Source: Thiocapsa roseopersicina
GTDB lineage: Bacteria > Pseudomonadota > Gammaproteobacteria > Chromatiales > Chromatiaceae
Direction: 5' to 3'
NCBI RefSeq assembly: GCF_900106925.1
Contig: NZ_FNNZ01000001.1
Span: 372,001 to 436,000 of the forward strand
Length of the DNA stretch: 64,000 nt
Position 1 is the first letter of the stretch; every line of letters begins with the position of its first letter. Below the pieces are notes generated by a model, which saw only the letters and a list, made by a program, of their open reading frames with translations, searched no databases and was not told the origin of the DNA. The position numbers and the translations under genes were made by a program. Positions 36,551 through 44,955 of the stretch are shown piece after piece.

Positions 36551-36825
36551 TAAGCCGCGCCCGGTGCGGTATGCGATGTTTTTGGATGGGATCGGCCCCG
36601 GCAGTTTTGACGACCGCTGGAGTCGGCGCGGTTTAAGACATTAAAAAATATATTATTTTAAACCGCGCCCCCGCTAAGGGCCGTGGATGCACCAAACATC
36701 GGGCCCACTCGAAAGCGAGCATCTCGCTCTGGGCGCGGTTTAAACCGCATCCAACGCGGATCCCTCGTCATGCACCGGGCTGCGTCTTTCAACGCAACTC
36801 GGTTGTCCGTTCGGGACGCGGTTTA
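36551..36825 (-). repeat. Palindromic repeat array, copy B (three units)
   Basis: Units at 36551-36635, 36659-36742 and 36741-36825. Each is bounded by the inverted motif TAARCCGCRYCC ... GGMCGCGGTTTA, with 61-62 bp inside. The first two units are separated by a 23-bp AT-rich linker and match copy A (25441-25631) in reverse complement along their full length. The third is joined back to back with the second, sharing GGTTTAAACC. The array starts 14 bp after the pilin stop and ends 2 bp past the stop of the opposite DUF2126 gene, filling the gap between convergent genes. Confidence 0.85.
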
Positions 36826-36827
36826 GC

Positions 36828-39800
36828 TCAGCACCCCGGCTTGTAACGCAGATCCAGCGTGTAGGGATGCTCCCCCGCCGGCTCGTGCGGTGGCGGGTCG
36901 ATCGGCCCCGGCGTGTGTCCCATCAGCCGGAAGCGCGCGATGCGCCGACTCTCCGCCTCGTAGCTGTTGACCGGGAAATTGCTCTCGCTGCGACCGCCGG
37001 GGTGGGCGACATAGTAGGTGCAGCCGCCCAGGCTCGCGCGGTTCCACAGATCGACGATCTCGAAGAGGAGCGGGCTGTGCGAGGGGATCGTCGGGTGTAG
37101 ACCGGACGGCGGGCTCCACGCCTTGAAGCGGATCCCGGCGACGAATTCGGCCTTGCGACCGGTCGGGCGCAGCGGGACACGCCGGCCGTTGCACACGAGC
37201 ACATGCCGGTCGCCGACCATGCCGTTGACCTTCACCTGCATCCGCTCCACCGAGCTGTCGACGAAGCGGGCGGTGCCCTGCGCCGTGACCTCTTCGCCCA
37301 GGACATGCCAAGGCTCGATGGCCGCGCGCAGCTCCATGTCGATCCCGTTCTCGGTGACCAGATCCCCGTAGTGCGGGAAACGGAACTCGAAGAAGGGATC
37401 GAACCAGGCCGGATCGAAGGGATAGCCGGCGCGTTGCAGATCGCAGATGACGTCGTTGAAGTCCTGCCGCACGAAATGGGGCAGCAGGAAACGATCATGC
37501 AGCTCGGTGCCCCAGCGCACGGGCTTGCGACGGTAGGGCTCCTTCCAGAAGCGCGCGACCAGGGTCCGTAGTAGGAGCATCTGGGCGAGGCTCATGCGCG
37601 CGTGCGGCGGCATCTCGAAGGCGCGGAACTCGACCAGGCCCTGGCGCCCGGAGGCGCTGTCCGGCGAGTAGAGCTTGTCGATACAGAACTCGGTGCGGTG
37701 TGTGTTGCCCGTGACGTCGGTCAGCAGGTTGCGCAGCACTCGATCGACCACCCAAGGTTGCGGCACCTCGCCGGGCGGCATCTGCTGGAAGGCGATGTCG
37801 AGCTCGTAGAGACGATCGTCGCGTGCCTCGTCGACCCTTGGGGCCTGGCTGGTTGGGCCGATGAACATCCCCGAGAAGAGATAGGACAGGCTCGGGTGAT
37901 GCTGCCAGTAGCCGATCAGGCTCTGCACCAGATCGGGTTTGCGCAGGAGCGGGCTGTCTGCCGGGGTCGGGCCGCCGAGTGTGACGTGGTTGCCGCCGCC
38001 GGTGCCGGTGTGGCGTCCGTCGAGCATGAACTTCTCGGTGCCGAGCCGGGCTTGGCGTGCCTCTTCGTAAAGGATCTGGGTGTCGCGCACCATGTCGTCC
38101 CAGTTCTCGGACGGGTGGATGTTGACCTCGATGACGCCGGGGTCGGGCGTGACCGCGAGCTTCTGGAGCCGATGGTCGCGCGGCGGCTCGTAGCCCTCGA
38201 TGATGATGGGCATCTTGAGCTCGGCGGCCGTGTCCTCCAGGCAGAGCACCAGATCCAGCCAATGCTCTAGATGCGTCAGCGGTGGCATGAAGCAGTAGAG
38301 TCGGCCTTCGCGCGGCTCGATGCAGAGCGCGGTACGGATCAGGTCCGGATGCAGGTCATCCGGCAACGCAACCTGCGGGTGCAGCGACTGGTGCGACTCG
38401 TCCAGCGGTGTCACACGTCCATAGCGGGCGGCGAGGTCCTGCGGCCGGTGGCCCTGTTCGCGGATGGTCTGCGGCGCTTGGGCCGGCTCGACGACACGCG
38501 TATAACGACGCGCCACCTCGTCGAAGGGCGAGCGCAGCGCGGTGACCGTCTCGAAGGGGTTGCGCTCGGGAACCGTGTCCAGCTCGCCCTCGGGGATGTA
38601 GGGAAGGGCATCCAGGGGCAGGCGGAAGCCCATCGGCGAGTCGCCCGGGATCAGGAAGAGGTTGCCGTCGCGGAAGGTCCAGCGCCCGCTCTTCCAGCGG
38701 CCCTCGGCACCGAATCCCCACCAGCGCAGCGGCAGCACATAGCCCGCGACACGGTTCAGACCCTGTTGGAAGAGTCGGGTCAGACGCTTGCGTTCGTTGG
38801 GGTCCTTGAGCTTGTTGTCGAGCGGGTCGACGTTCGCCGGCAGGCGTGCCTCTTTCCAGAGGTAGTAGAAGACGTCTTCATGAGCCTCCGACGCGAAGGT
38901 CGGATCCACGCCCAGGTGACGGGCCAGCGTGCGCACGAAGGTCTCGGCCTCCGCGGGTCCATGGCCGTACTGGGTATTCTCCAGGCCGAACAGCTCGGGG
39001 TTGCGCCAGACCGGTTGTCCGTCCTTGCGCCAAAAACAGGAGAGTGCCCAGCGCGGCAGCTGCTCGCCTGGATACCACTTGCCCTGTCCGATGTGCAGCA
39101 GACCGCCGGGTGCGAAGTGGCGCTTGAGGCGCAGCATCAGGTCCTCGGCCAGGATCTTTTTGGTCGGGCCGAGGGCTGCGATGTTCCACTCCGCGCCGTC
39201 CATGTCGTCGATCGAGACGAAGGTCGGCTCGCCCCCCATGGTCAGACGCACGTCGTTGGCCTTGAGCTCGGCATCGACCTGATGGCCGAGCGACTCGATC
39301 GCCGCCCACTGCTCGTCGGTGTAGGGCTTGGTGACGCGCGGATCCTCGTGGATGCGGGTGATCTCGTTGTGGAAGTAGAGCTCGACCTCGCACTTGTCCG
39401 TCGCGCCTGTGATGGGTGCCGCGCTGCGCGGTGCCGGGGAGCAGGCGAGCGGGATGTGACCCTCGCCGGCGAAGAGCCCCGAGGTGGGATCGAGCCCGAT
39501 CCAGCCGGCGCCGGGCACATAGACCTCGGCCCAGGCGTGCAGGTCGGTGAAGTCGGCCTCCGGACCGGACGGGCCGTCGAGCGATTTCACGTCCGCCGTC
39601 AACTGCACCAGATAACCGGAGACGAAGCGCGCGGCCAGGCCCAGGTGGCGCAGGATCTGCACCAGAAGCCAGGCGGTATCGCGGCAGGAGCCCAGACGCC
39701 GAGTCAGGGTCTCCTCGCACGTCTGGACCCCGACCTCCATGCGGATCACATAGTTGATGTCCTGCTGGAGACGCTGGTTCAGGTCGACAAGGAAGTAAAC

Positions 39801-40223
39801 CGTCTCGCGCTTGGTCCGGTCCACGGCCGCGAGCCATTCGGTCAGCAGCGGTCCGCTCTCCGTCACTTCAAGGTAGGGCGCCAGCTCCTTGCGTAGGTCG
39901 GGCTCGTACTCGAAGGGATAATAGAAGGCGTAGTCTTCAAGAAAGAAGTCGAACGGGTTGATCGTGATCATCTCGGCGATCACGTCGACCTCGACCGTCA
40001 GCGTCTTGGCCTTTTCGGGAAAGACCAGCCGCGCCAAATAGTTGCCGAAGGCGTCCTGCTGCCAGTTGATGAAATGCTCGGCGGGTTCGACCTTCAGCGA
40101 ATAGGAACGGATCGGCGTGCGGCAGTGCGGGGCCGGGCGCAGGCGCACGACATGCGGCGCAAGGTTCACCGGGCGGTCGAAGCGGTATTCGGTCTTATGA
40201 TTAATGGCGACGAGGATCGACAT
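36828..40223 (-). CDS. Large transglutaminase-like / DUF2126 protein
   Basis: 1131 residues from ATG 40223 (SILVAINHKTEYRFDRPVNL). In-frame sequence upstream to 40376 lacks family similarity. The N-terminal ~300 residues form the bacterial transglutaminase-like domain, with a beta-sandwich start, then the catalytic Cys in LGSCRDTAWLLVQ, His in DLHAWAEVYV and Asp in GLDPTSG. The rest (~330-1131) is the DUF2126 region, with conserved stretches LTMGGEPTFVSIDD, GKWYPGEQLPRWA, MLDGRHTGTGGGNH and VEFRAFEMPPHA. The latter has a carboxylate-amine ligase look. The family is usually next to alpha-E and ATP-grasp genes, suggesting peptide synthesis or processing. Those partners are not adjacent here. 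Confidence 0.9.
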   Translation of the reverse strand: MSILVAINHKTEYRFDRPVNLAPHVVRLRPAPHCRTPIRSYSLKVEPAEHFINWQQDAFGNYLARLVFPEKAKTLTVEVDVIAEMITINPFDFFLEDYAFYYPFEYEPDLRKELAPYLEVTESGPLLTEWLAAVDRTKRETVYFLVDLNQRLQQDINYVIRMEVGVQTCEETLTRRLGSCRDTAWLLVQILRHLGLAARFVSGYLVQLTADVKSLDGPSGPEADFTDLHAWAEVYVPGAGWIGLDPTSGLFAGEGHIPLACSPAPRSAAPITGATDKCEVELYFHNEITRIHEDPRVTKPYTDEQWAAIESLGHQVDAELKANDVRLTMGGEPTFVSIDDMDGAEWNIAALGPTKKILAEDLMLRLKRHFAPGGLLHIGQGKWYPGEQLPRWALSCFWRKDGQPVWRNPELFGLENTQYGHGPAEAETFVRTLARHLGVDPTFASEAHEDVFYYLWKEARLPANVDPLDNKLKDPNERKRLTRLFQQGLNRVAGYVLPLRWWGFGAEGRWKSGRWTFRDGNLFLIPGDSPMGFRLPLDALPYIPEGELDTVPERNPFETVTALRSPFDEVARRYTRVVEPAQAPQTIREQGHRPQDLAARYGRVTPLDESHQSLHPQVALPDDLHPDLIRTALCIEPREGRLYCFMPPLTHLEHWLDLVLCLEDTAAELKMPIIIEGYEPPRDHRLQKLAVTPDPGVIEVNIHPSENWDDMVRDTQILYEEARQARLGTEKFMLDGRHTGTGGGNHVTLGGPTPADSPLLRKPDLVQSLIGYWQHHPSLSYLFSGMFIGPTSQAPRVDEARDDRLYELDIAFQQMPPGEVPQPWVVDRVLRNLLTDVTGNTHRTEFCIDKLYSPDSASGRQGLVEFRAFEMPPHARMSLAQMLLLRTLVARFWKEPYRRKPVRWGTELHDRFLLPHFVRQDFNDVICDLQRAGYPFDPAWFDPFFEFRFPHYGDLVTENGIDMELRAAIEPWHVLGEEVTAQGTARFVDSSVERMQVKVNGMVGDRHVLVCNGRRVPLRPTGRKAEFVAGIRFKAWSPPSGLHPTIPSHSPLLFEIVDLWNRASLGGCTYYVAHPGGRSESNFPVNSYEAESRRIARFRLMGHTPGPIDPPPHEPAGEHPYTLDLRYKPGC

Positions 40224-40867
40224 CGGGGATGGGTTCCTGGCTGAAGTGTCGGGTATCGAGTCTGGCTGTCGCAGGGGGCGATGGCGCCGGTGCGGCTCGC
40301 TCAGACGAAGAAGGACGGGTCGATGTGTTGCTGTCTTGCCGTGATGTGGCGATCCGCGGTGATTATCCAGCAACAATCGTTCCGAGGCATGGCCGAGGGA
40401 TTCGGTTCAGGTGTCAACGATCCCACAAAAGACCGGCGCTGTCTTGCGAAACGGCTTCTTCGTCGGCCGCCGAGGCGCGTCGAGGTCAACGGGGGCGGGG
40501 AGTCGGGGTGCGTGCGGCCTAAGTCTTTGTGACGGAGGCAGGGACGGGGCACTGCGCTTAGCGAGCGGCGCGCTCCGAGTTGGCCGGTCCGCGCGCCCAT
40601 TGTTGGTGCGTCCTCGGCACAAGGCAGGCTGCCATGCCGGTCTTTGAGGCAGGGACCGCCGTCGCTCGGTGAAACCGCCGGCGGCACGCTGTTGGGCACA
40701 TTCTCACAGGCGTCCGCTCGTGCCACGGGGGATTGAGGAGCCGCCTGCGGACTCTTCCCAATCGGTGGCGAAGGTTTTCGCCGGGATCGGCGCGTCGGCC
40801 GACGATAATCCGGGCGCAGTCGGTATACCATCGGCAATCCTTGTCTCCTTCCGAGAAGCTGCCCCTC
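40224..40867. other. 644-bp gene-free stretch between divergent genes
   Basis: Lies between the starts of the DUF2126 protein (minus) and the octaheme cytochrome (plus). Several overlapping ORFs exist but none has a ribosome-binding site or recognisable product. I see no repeat-array motif and no strong promoter. Its length suggests regulatory sequence or decayed DNA. Confidence 0.5.
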
Positions 40868-43261
40868 ATGGACTTGCGCGCCCTCTGCCTTGCACTTTTG
40901 CTGATCCCCTTGGCTCAGGCCGCCGATGTGCCCGCGGAGACGGCTGCGCCCCGGCCGACGGGTTCGGACCCGCATCTGGACCCGGAGCGTGCGCAACGGG
41001 GCTTTGTCGGTGCTGCACTCTGCGCAGAGTGCCACAAGGCGGAGTTAGACCTTTGGACGGGGTCCGACCACGACCTTGCGATGACGCAGGTAACGCCGGA
41101 CACCGTGCTGGGCAACTTCGACGACGCCGAGATCGAGGCCCACGGCGTCACATCCCGGTTCTTCCGTCGAGACGGCGGCTACTTCGTGCAAACCGACGGA
41201 CCCGACGGGGAGCTGCGGGACTATCCGATCCGCTACACCTTCGGCTGGTCTCCGCTGCAGCAATATTTGATCGAGTTTCCGGGCGGCCGGCTCCAGGCGC
41301 TCGGGCTGGCCTGGGATACGCGCTCGCCGGAGCAGGGCGGGCAGCGGTGGTTTCATCTCTATCCTGATGCCGATCCAGACTCGCCGATGGACCACAGCAA
41401 CCCGCTGCATTGGACCGCCGCGGACCAGACCTGGAACCATCAATGCGCGGACTGCCACTCCACCGATCTGCAAAAGCGCTACGACGCCGAGCAGCAGGTC
41501 TACGACACCCGCTATGCAGAGATCAACGTCGCCTGCGAAGCTTGCCACGGACCAGGCGCTCGCCATGTCGCGTGGGCCAAGGCGCAGCCCGCCGGTGAGA
41601 ACACCGAGTCGGCCGCGGCGACCGATGCCGCCGGCCGCGGTCTGCTTGTCGACCTCAAAGATCGCGACGGCGGCCTCTGGCAGACCAATCCCGAGACGGG
41701 TAAACCGGCGCGATCCGTGACCCGCTCGCCACAAGGCGGTCCTCACGTCGAGATCGAGACCTGCGCCCGTTGTCATTCCAGACGCGGCCGTATCCAGGAT
41801 GCGCCGATCCCCGGCGAGCCGCTACATCAGGGTTTCCGCCTCGCCCTGCTGGATCCCGCCCTCTACTTCCCGGACGGCCAGATCAAGGACGAGGTCTTCG
41901 TCCATGGCTCCTTCATCCAGAGCCGGATGTACCATCAAGGGGTCGTGTGCAGCGACTGCCACGAGCCCCATAGCCTAGAGCTGCATGCCGAGGGCAACGC
42001 CGTCTGCGCCCGCTGCCATACAGCCACCCGTTACGATTCATCCGAGCACCATCACCACCCGGCCGGCTCGACCGGTGCCGCGTGCGTTGCCTGTCACATG
42101 CCCCAGCGCTTTTACATGGTCGTGGACGAGCGCGCCGATCACAGTCTGCGCGTGCCTCGGCCTGATCTGTCCCTGAAGCTCGGCACCCCGAACGCCTGCA
42201 ACGCCTGTCATCAGGACAAGGATGCCGCTTGGGCCGCGACCGCGGTGGAGACCTGGTATCCGAACCCGGCGCATCGAGGGCCCCATTTCGGCGAGGCGCT
42301 GCACGCCGCCGATACCAATGCCCCTGATGCGACCGAGCGGCTGCTCGCACTCGCGGCCGACCCGGTACAACCCGCCATCGCCCGTGCCAGTGCACTGGAC
42401 CGGCTCCGCGACCACGCGGATCCGACCGCACTTATGACGGTGCAGCGCCTGCTCAACGACCCGCAGGCGCAGGTGCGCGCTCAAGCGGTGCGCTTCCTGG
42501 ACCTCGCGGACCTGCAAACCCGGGTCGAGCTGGCCTGGCCGCTGCTGTCCGATCCGGCGCTCACGGTGAGACTGGAGGCCGCCCGCGTGCTGGCGCCGGT
42601 CATGACGCAAGGGATCGACGGCGAGCTGGCCGACCGCTTGAGTGCCGCCTTGGAGGAGTACGCGATCGCGGAGATGGTGAATGCCGACCGACCCGAGGCA
42701 CATCTGAATCTCGGCTTGTTGGCGTTCGAGGCCGGCGAGTCGCGTGTGGCCGAGCAGGCGTATCGCACCGCCTTGAGCCTCGATCGACGGTTCACCCCGG
42801 CGCGGGTGAATCTGGCCGACCTCTATCGTGCGCTGGGCCGCGAGTCCGAGGCCGTGGCCGAGCTGACGGCCGGGCTTGCTGCCGAGCCAGTCACCGCGTC
42901 CGAGCGCGCCGACCTGCACCACGCCCTGGGTCTCGCGCAAGTCCGATCGCAGCGGCTTGACGCGGCCGTCGAAGACCTGGCGCATGCGGCCGAGCTGTCG
43001 CCGCAGAACAGTCGCTATGCCTATGTCTACGCGGTCGCACTCGACGGTGCCGGTCGCACCCCGGAGGCCATCTCCGTCCTGGAAGCTGCCCAAGAGAAAG
43101 CCCCGACCGATCGCGATATCCTGATCGCCCTGATCCAATACAACGCCCGGCTCGACCGAGCCGATGCCGCCGAGCGCTGGCTTGAGATGCTCCGCGTCCA
43201 AGCCCCGGACGACCCGACCCTGAAGCAGCTCGAGGAGCAGATCGGAAGCCTGCGACGATAG
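40868..43261 (+). CDS. Secreted octaheme c-type cytochrome with HEAT and TPR repeats
   Basis: 797 residues from ATG 40868, giving a clean signal peptide (DLRALCLALLLIPLAQA^A). The upstream in-frame ATG at 40733 would mask it. Eight CxxCH motifs are visible between about residues 52 and 445 (CAECH, CADCH, CEACH, CARCH, CSDCH, CARCH, CVACH, CNACH). Then comes a HEAT-like helical stretch (~490-580) and several TPR units (~600-797, AHLNLGLLAFEAGESRVAEQAYRTAL). This is a periplasmic or extracellular electron-transfer protein with a protein-binding tail. The N-terminus resembles multiheme cytochromes of the c554 / nitrite-reductase type, but I cannot name a substrate. No partner oxidoreductase is adjacent. 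Confidence 0.85.
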   Translation: MDLRALCLALLLIPLAQAADVPAETAAPRPTGSDPHLDPERAQRGFVGAALCAECHKAELDLWTGSDHDLAMTQVTPDTVLGNFDDAEIEAHGVTSRFFRRDGGYFVQTDGPDGELRDYPIRYTFGWSPLQQYLIEFPGGRLQALGLAWDTRSPEQGGQRWFHLYPDADPDSPMDHSNPLHWTAADQTWNHQCADCHSTDLQKRYDAEQQVYDTRYAEINVACEACHGPGARHVAWAKAQPAGENTESAAATDAAGRGLLVDLKDRDGGLWQTNPETGKPARSVTRSPQGGPHVEIETCARCHSRRGRIQDAPIPGEPLHQGFRLALLDPALYFPDGQIKDEVFVHGSFIQSRMYHQGVVCSDCHEPHSLELHAEGNAVCARCHTATRYDSSEHHHHPAGSTGAACVACHMPQRFYMVVDERADHSLRVPRPDLSLKLGTPNACNACHQDKDAAWAATAVETWYPNPAHRGPHFGEALHAADTNAPDATERLLALAADPVQPAIARASALDRLRDHADPTALMTVQRLLNDPQAQVRAQAVRFLDLADLQTRVELAWPLLSDPALTVRLEAARVLAPVMTQGIDGELADRLSAALEEYAIAEMVNADRPEAHLNLGLLAFEAGESRVAEQAYRTALSLDRRFTPARVNLADLYRALGRESEAVAELTAGLAAEPVTASERADLHHALGLAQVRSQRLDAAVEDLAHAAELSPQNSRYAYVYAVALDGAGRTPEAISVLEAAQEKAPTDRDILIALIQYNARLDRADAAERWLEMLRVQAPDDPTLKQLEEQIGSLRR

Positions 43262-43299
43262 CGTTCGTCGCTGTAGAGGACGACGCGTATCGGCAAGGC

Positions 43300-43528
43300 C
43301 GGCTGCTGAGGCTCTGCAGCGAAGCGTTGGGCGAGCGCAAATGCAGGCAATCGGCGGCAGCGCCGGGCGCGTGCCGCGCAGGCTGCGATAACCGGCGTCC
43401 GGATCGCTCTCGACAAGCCCGAGTTGCGCGAAGGGCGAGTCGAGAGGCTCGTCGGTGCGCCCCGCCTCGGCGGCGTACATGCGCAGCAGTGTGGAGATAT
43501 CGGATTTCAGTGTGCTCGCCGGATCGCG
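43300..43528 (-). pseudogene. Fragment of a DUF4007 family gene
   Basis: Reading leftward from 43528 without a start codon, one frame gives DPASTLKSDISTLLRMYAAE, then TDEPLDSPFAQLGLVES, then YRSLRGTRPALPP. This is the C-terminal pattern of DUF4007: tL-rD---ll-tY, then a small-residue linker, then lD-P---LgL. A frameshift near 43350 moves into LPAFALAQRFAAE, the next expected block. The N-terminal half is missing, replaced at ~43574 by an Rpn fragment on the other strand. DUF4007 genes normally travel with PAPS-reductase-like and ATPase genes in phage-defence clusters. Assigned from memory of the family pattern. Confidence 0.55.
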
Positions 43529-43573
43529 GTGCCTTCAGCTCCTGCTCGGAGAAGTCGCCGATCGAGCGCACAA

Positions 43574-44095
43574 TGGTCCTACCTGTTGTTGGACGAAGGG
43601 GCGATCGCGCGCGACGATCCCTATCCGCCGGAGGTACGCAATTTGGTAGCGGCCTTGTTCCGCCTGGAGAAGGCACGCGACGAGGCAACTTGGCTCGCCG
43701 TCTACGCGCGCCTCGTCGAGCTGTTGGACAGCTCCGCGCTGGACAGCCTGAAGCGCGCCTTCGGGCGCTGGATCTACCGAAGCTTCATCCGCAAGAAGCG
43801 CCCCGGCATCCAACTTCCAAGCATTGATGACTTTAACGAGGTGCATGTCATGTTGCAGCAACGCGTCGAGCAATGGAACGCGGAGATTCTCGAACGTGGG
43901 CGTCAAGAAGGGCGTCAAGAAGGACGTCAAGAAGGACGTCAAGAAGGGCGTCACGAAGGCCGTCACGAAGGCCGCCGAGAAACCGCCCTGGAGCTTATCC
44001 GGCAAACCGACTTCGACGACGCCGCCATCGCCGCCATCAGCAAGCTGCCATTGGAAGAGATCCAGGCGCTACGCAATCTGCCGAGCGCACATTGA
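43574..44095 (+). pseudogene. 5'-truncated Rpn / PD-(D/E)XK nuclease-transposase
   Basis: From WSYLLLDEG (43574) the frame matches the middle and C-terminal parts of Rpn-family recombination-promoting nucleases: NLVAALFRLEKA, AFGRWIYRSFIRKKRPG, a QEGR repeat tail, then DDAAIAAISKLPLEEIQALR. The N-terminal nuclease core with the catalytic Asp and Glu-x-Lys is absent. Upstream codons back to 43424 are open but look like unrelated opposite-strand DUF4007 sequence. I read it as a broken gene rather than a working nuclease. Confidence 0.65.
43899..43982 (+). repeat. 12-bp tandem repeat within the Rpn fragment
   Basis: Seven units of the type GGCGTCAAGAAG, the last two drifting, encode a G-R-Q/H-E repeat. 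Charged QEGR repeats at this point are typical of the Rpn family and probably expand and contract by slippage. Confidence 0.9.
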
Positions 44096-44159
44096 GGAAC
44101 GGAGGGCGCCCGACACGCTTTGAAGGTGATCGAGGTCGCCAGTGACGCCATCCGAGACC

Positions 44160-44312
44160 ATGGAACCAGACACCCTCACCAAATCATCCAGACAACGAGG
44201 ACGGAAGGACCTCGACGTGACCACATTGGATCGTGCCGTCCACATCGGCACCGCCTATACGCGCTCGATCAACCTGACCCGCGATGCCGACGCGCCCGAT
44301 CTCATACGGGCT
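44160..44312 (+). pseudogene. Possible N-terminal fragment of a P-loop ATPase gene
   Basis: From ATG 44160, about 51 codons read like a real protein N-terminus (KDLDVTTLDRAVHIGTAYTRS then INLTRDADAPDLIRA). Then the frame runs into sequence that is out of frame with, and soon overlaps, the methyltransferase gene. The pattern resembles the start of large ATP-binding proteins found in DUF4007-type defence clusters, where a GPYGxGKS P-loop would follow. The P-loop is not present. Recognition is from memory and weak. Confidence 0.35.
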
Positions 44313-44355
44313 CGAAAACGCGTCCTTATCCGCTACGAAGACGTGCGACAACACC

Positions 44356-44955
44356 ATGAACGACGAAACCCTGAGCTACTACAGGGATCAAGCCGAAACC
44401 TTCGTGCTCGACACCCAAGCGGTCGACATGGCGCCGCTCTATGCGCACTTCCTTCCGCGTCTGCACGCCAACGCCCGGATTCTCGACGCAGGTTGTGGCT
44501 CGGGCCGGGACGCGCGCGCCTTTGCCGAGAGCGGCTTTCAGGTCACGGCCTTCGATGCCTCTCCCGCCATGGCGGCCGTCGCCGAGGCGCATTCGGGCGC
44601 ACCAGTCGCTGTGCTGCGTTTCCAGGAGATCGCATGGCGGGAAGCCTTCGACGGGATTTGGGCCTGTGCAAGCCTCCTGCATGTGCCGACCGCCGAGCTG
44701 CCCGATGTCATGCGCCGACTTGGCCGTGCCCTGAAGCCGGGCGGAATCCTCTATGCCTCGTTCAAATACGGGCGTGGCGAGCAGGTGCGCAACGGGCGTC
44801 ATTTCACCGATCTCGACGAAGCCGGTTTGGCCGATCTGCTTGATCAAGTCGGCCTGTTCGTCGAGGTCGAATCCTGGGTGACATCCGACCGACGCCCCGG
44901 CCGCGAATCCGAGCGTTGGCTCAATAGCGTGCTCCGGCTCGAAGACGACGCATGA
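44356..44955 (+). CDS. Class I SAM-dependent methyltransferase
   Basis: 199 residues from ATG 44356; an upstream in-frame ATG (44284) is less likely. Motif I is ILDAGCGSGRDARAF, the acidic motif II region is VTAFDASPAM, and the post-I stretch has IWACASLLHVP. Small, soluble and without a DNA-recognition domain, it resembles the UbiE/Tellurite-resistance TehB-like group; the substrate is unknown. It overlaps the downstream helicase by 4 bp (ATGA), so the two are translationally coupled. That pairing suggests a shared role in a defence or repair module. Confidence 0.85.
   Translation: MNDETLSYYRDQAETFVLDTQAVDMAPLYAHFLPRLHANARILDAGCGSGRDARAFAESGFQVTAFDASPAMAAVAEAHSGAPVAVLRFQEIAWREAFDGIWACASLLHVPTAELPDVMRRLGRALKPGGILYASFKYGRGEQVRNGRHFTDLDEAGLADLLDQVGLFVEVESWVTSDRRPGRESERWLNSVLRLEDDA

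Noticed and set aside
36551-36825. CRISPR-like array with ~62-bp spacing of a short repeat
   Set aside because: The repeats alternate in orientation, pair up as palindrome ends and have similar interiors in different copies. There is no cas gene, and interiors are shared between loci, unlike spacers.
40301-41035. 244-residue minus-strand ORF in the 644-bp gap
   Set aside because: It runs into the cytochrome gene on the other strand, has low-complexity Arg/Pro content and no recognisable product.
43424-43573. N-terminal part of the Rpn frame as genuine protein
   Set aside because: It lies over the DUF4007 fragment on the other strand and shows no nuclease motif.
43899-43982. Tandem 12-bp repeat as a phase-variable switch
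   Set aside because: Units are a multiple of three, so copy change does not shift the frame. They are a normal family feature, and the gene is already truncated.
44284-44355. Upstream in-frame start for the methyltransferase
   Set aside because: The extra 24 residues have no similarity and overlap the ATPase-like fragment; ATG 44356 gives the normal start of the family.
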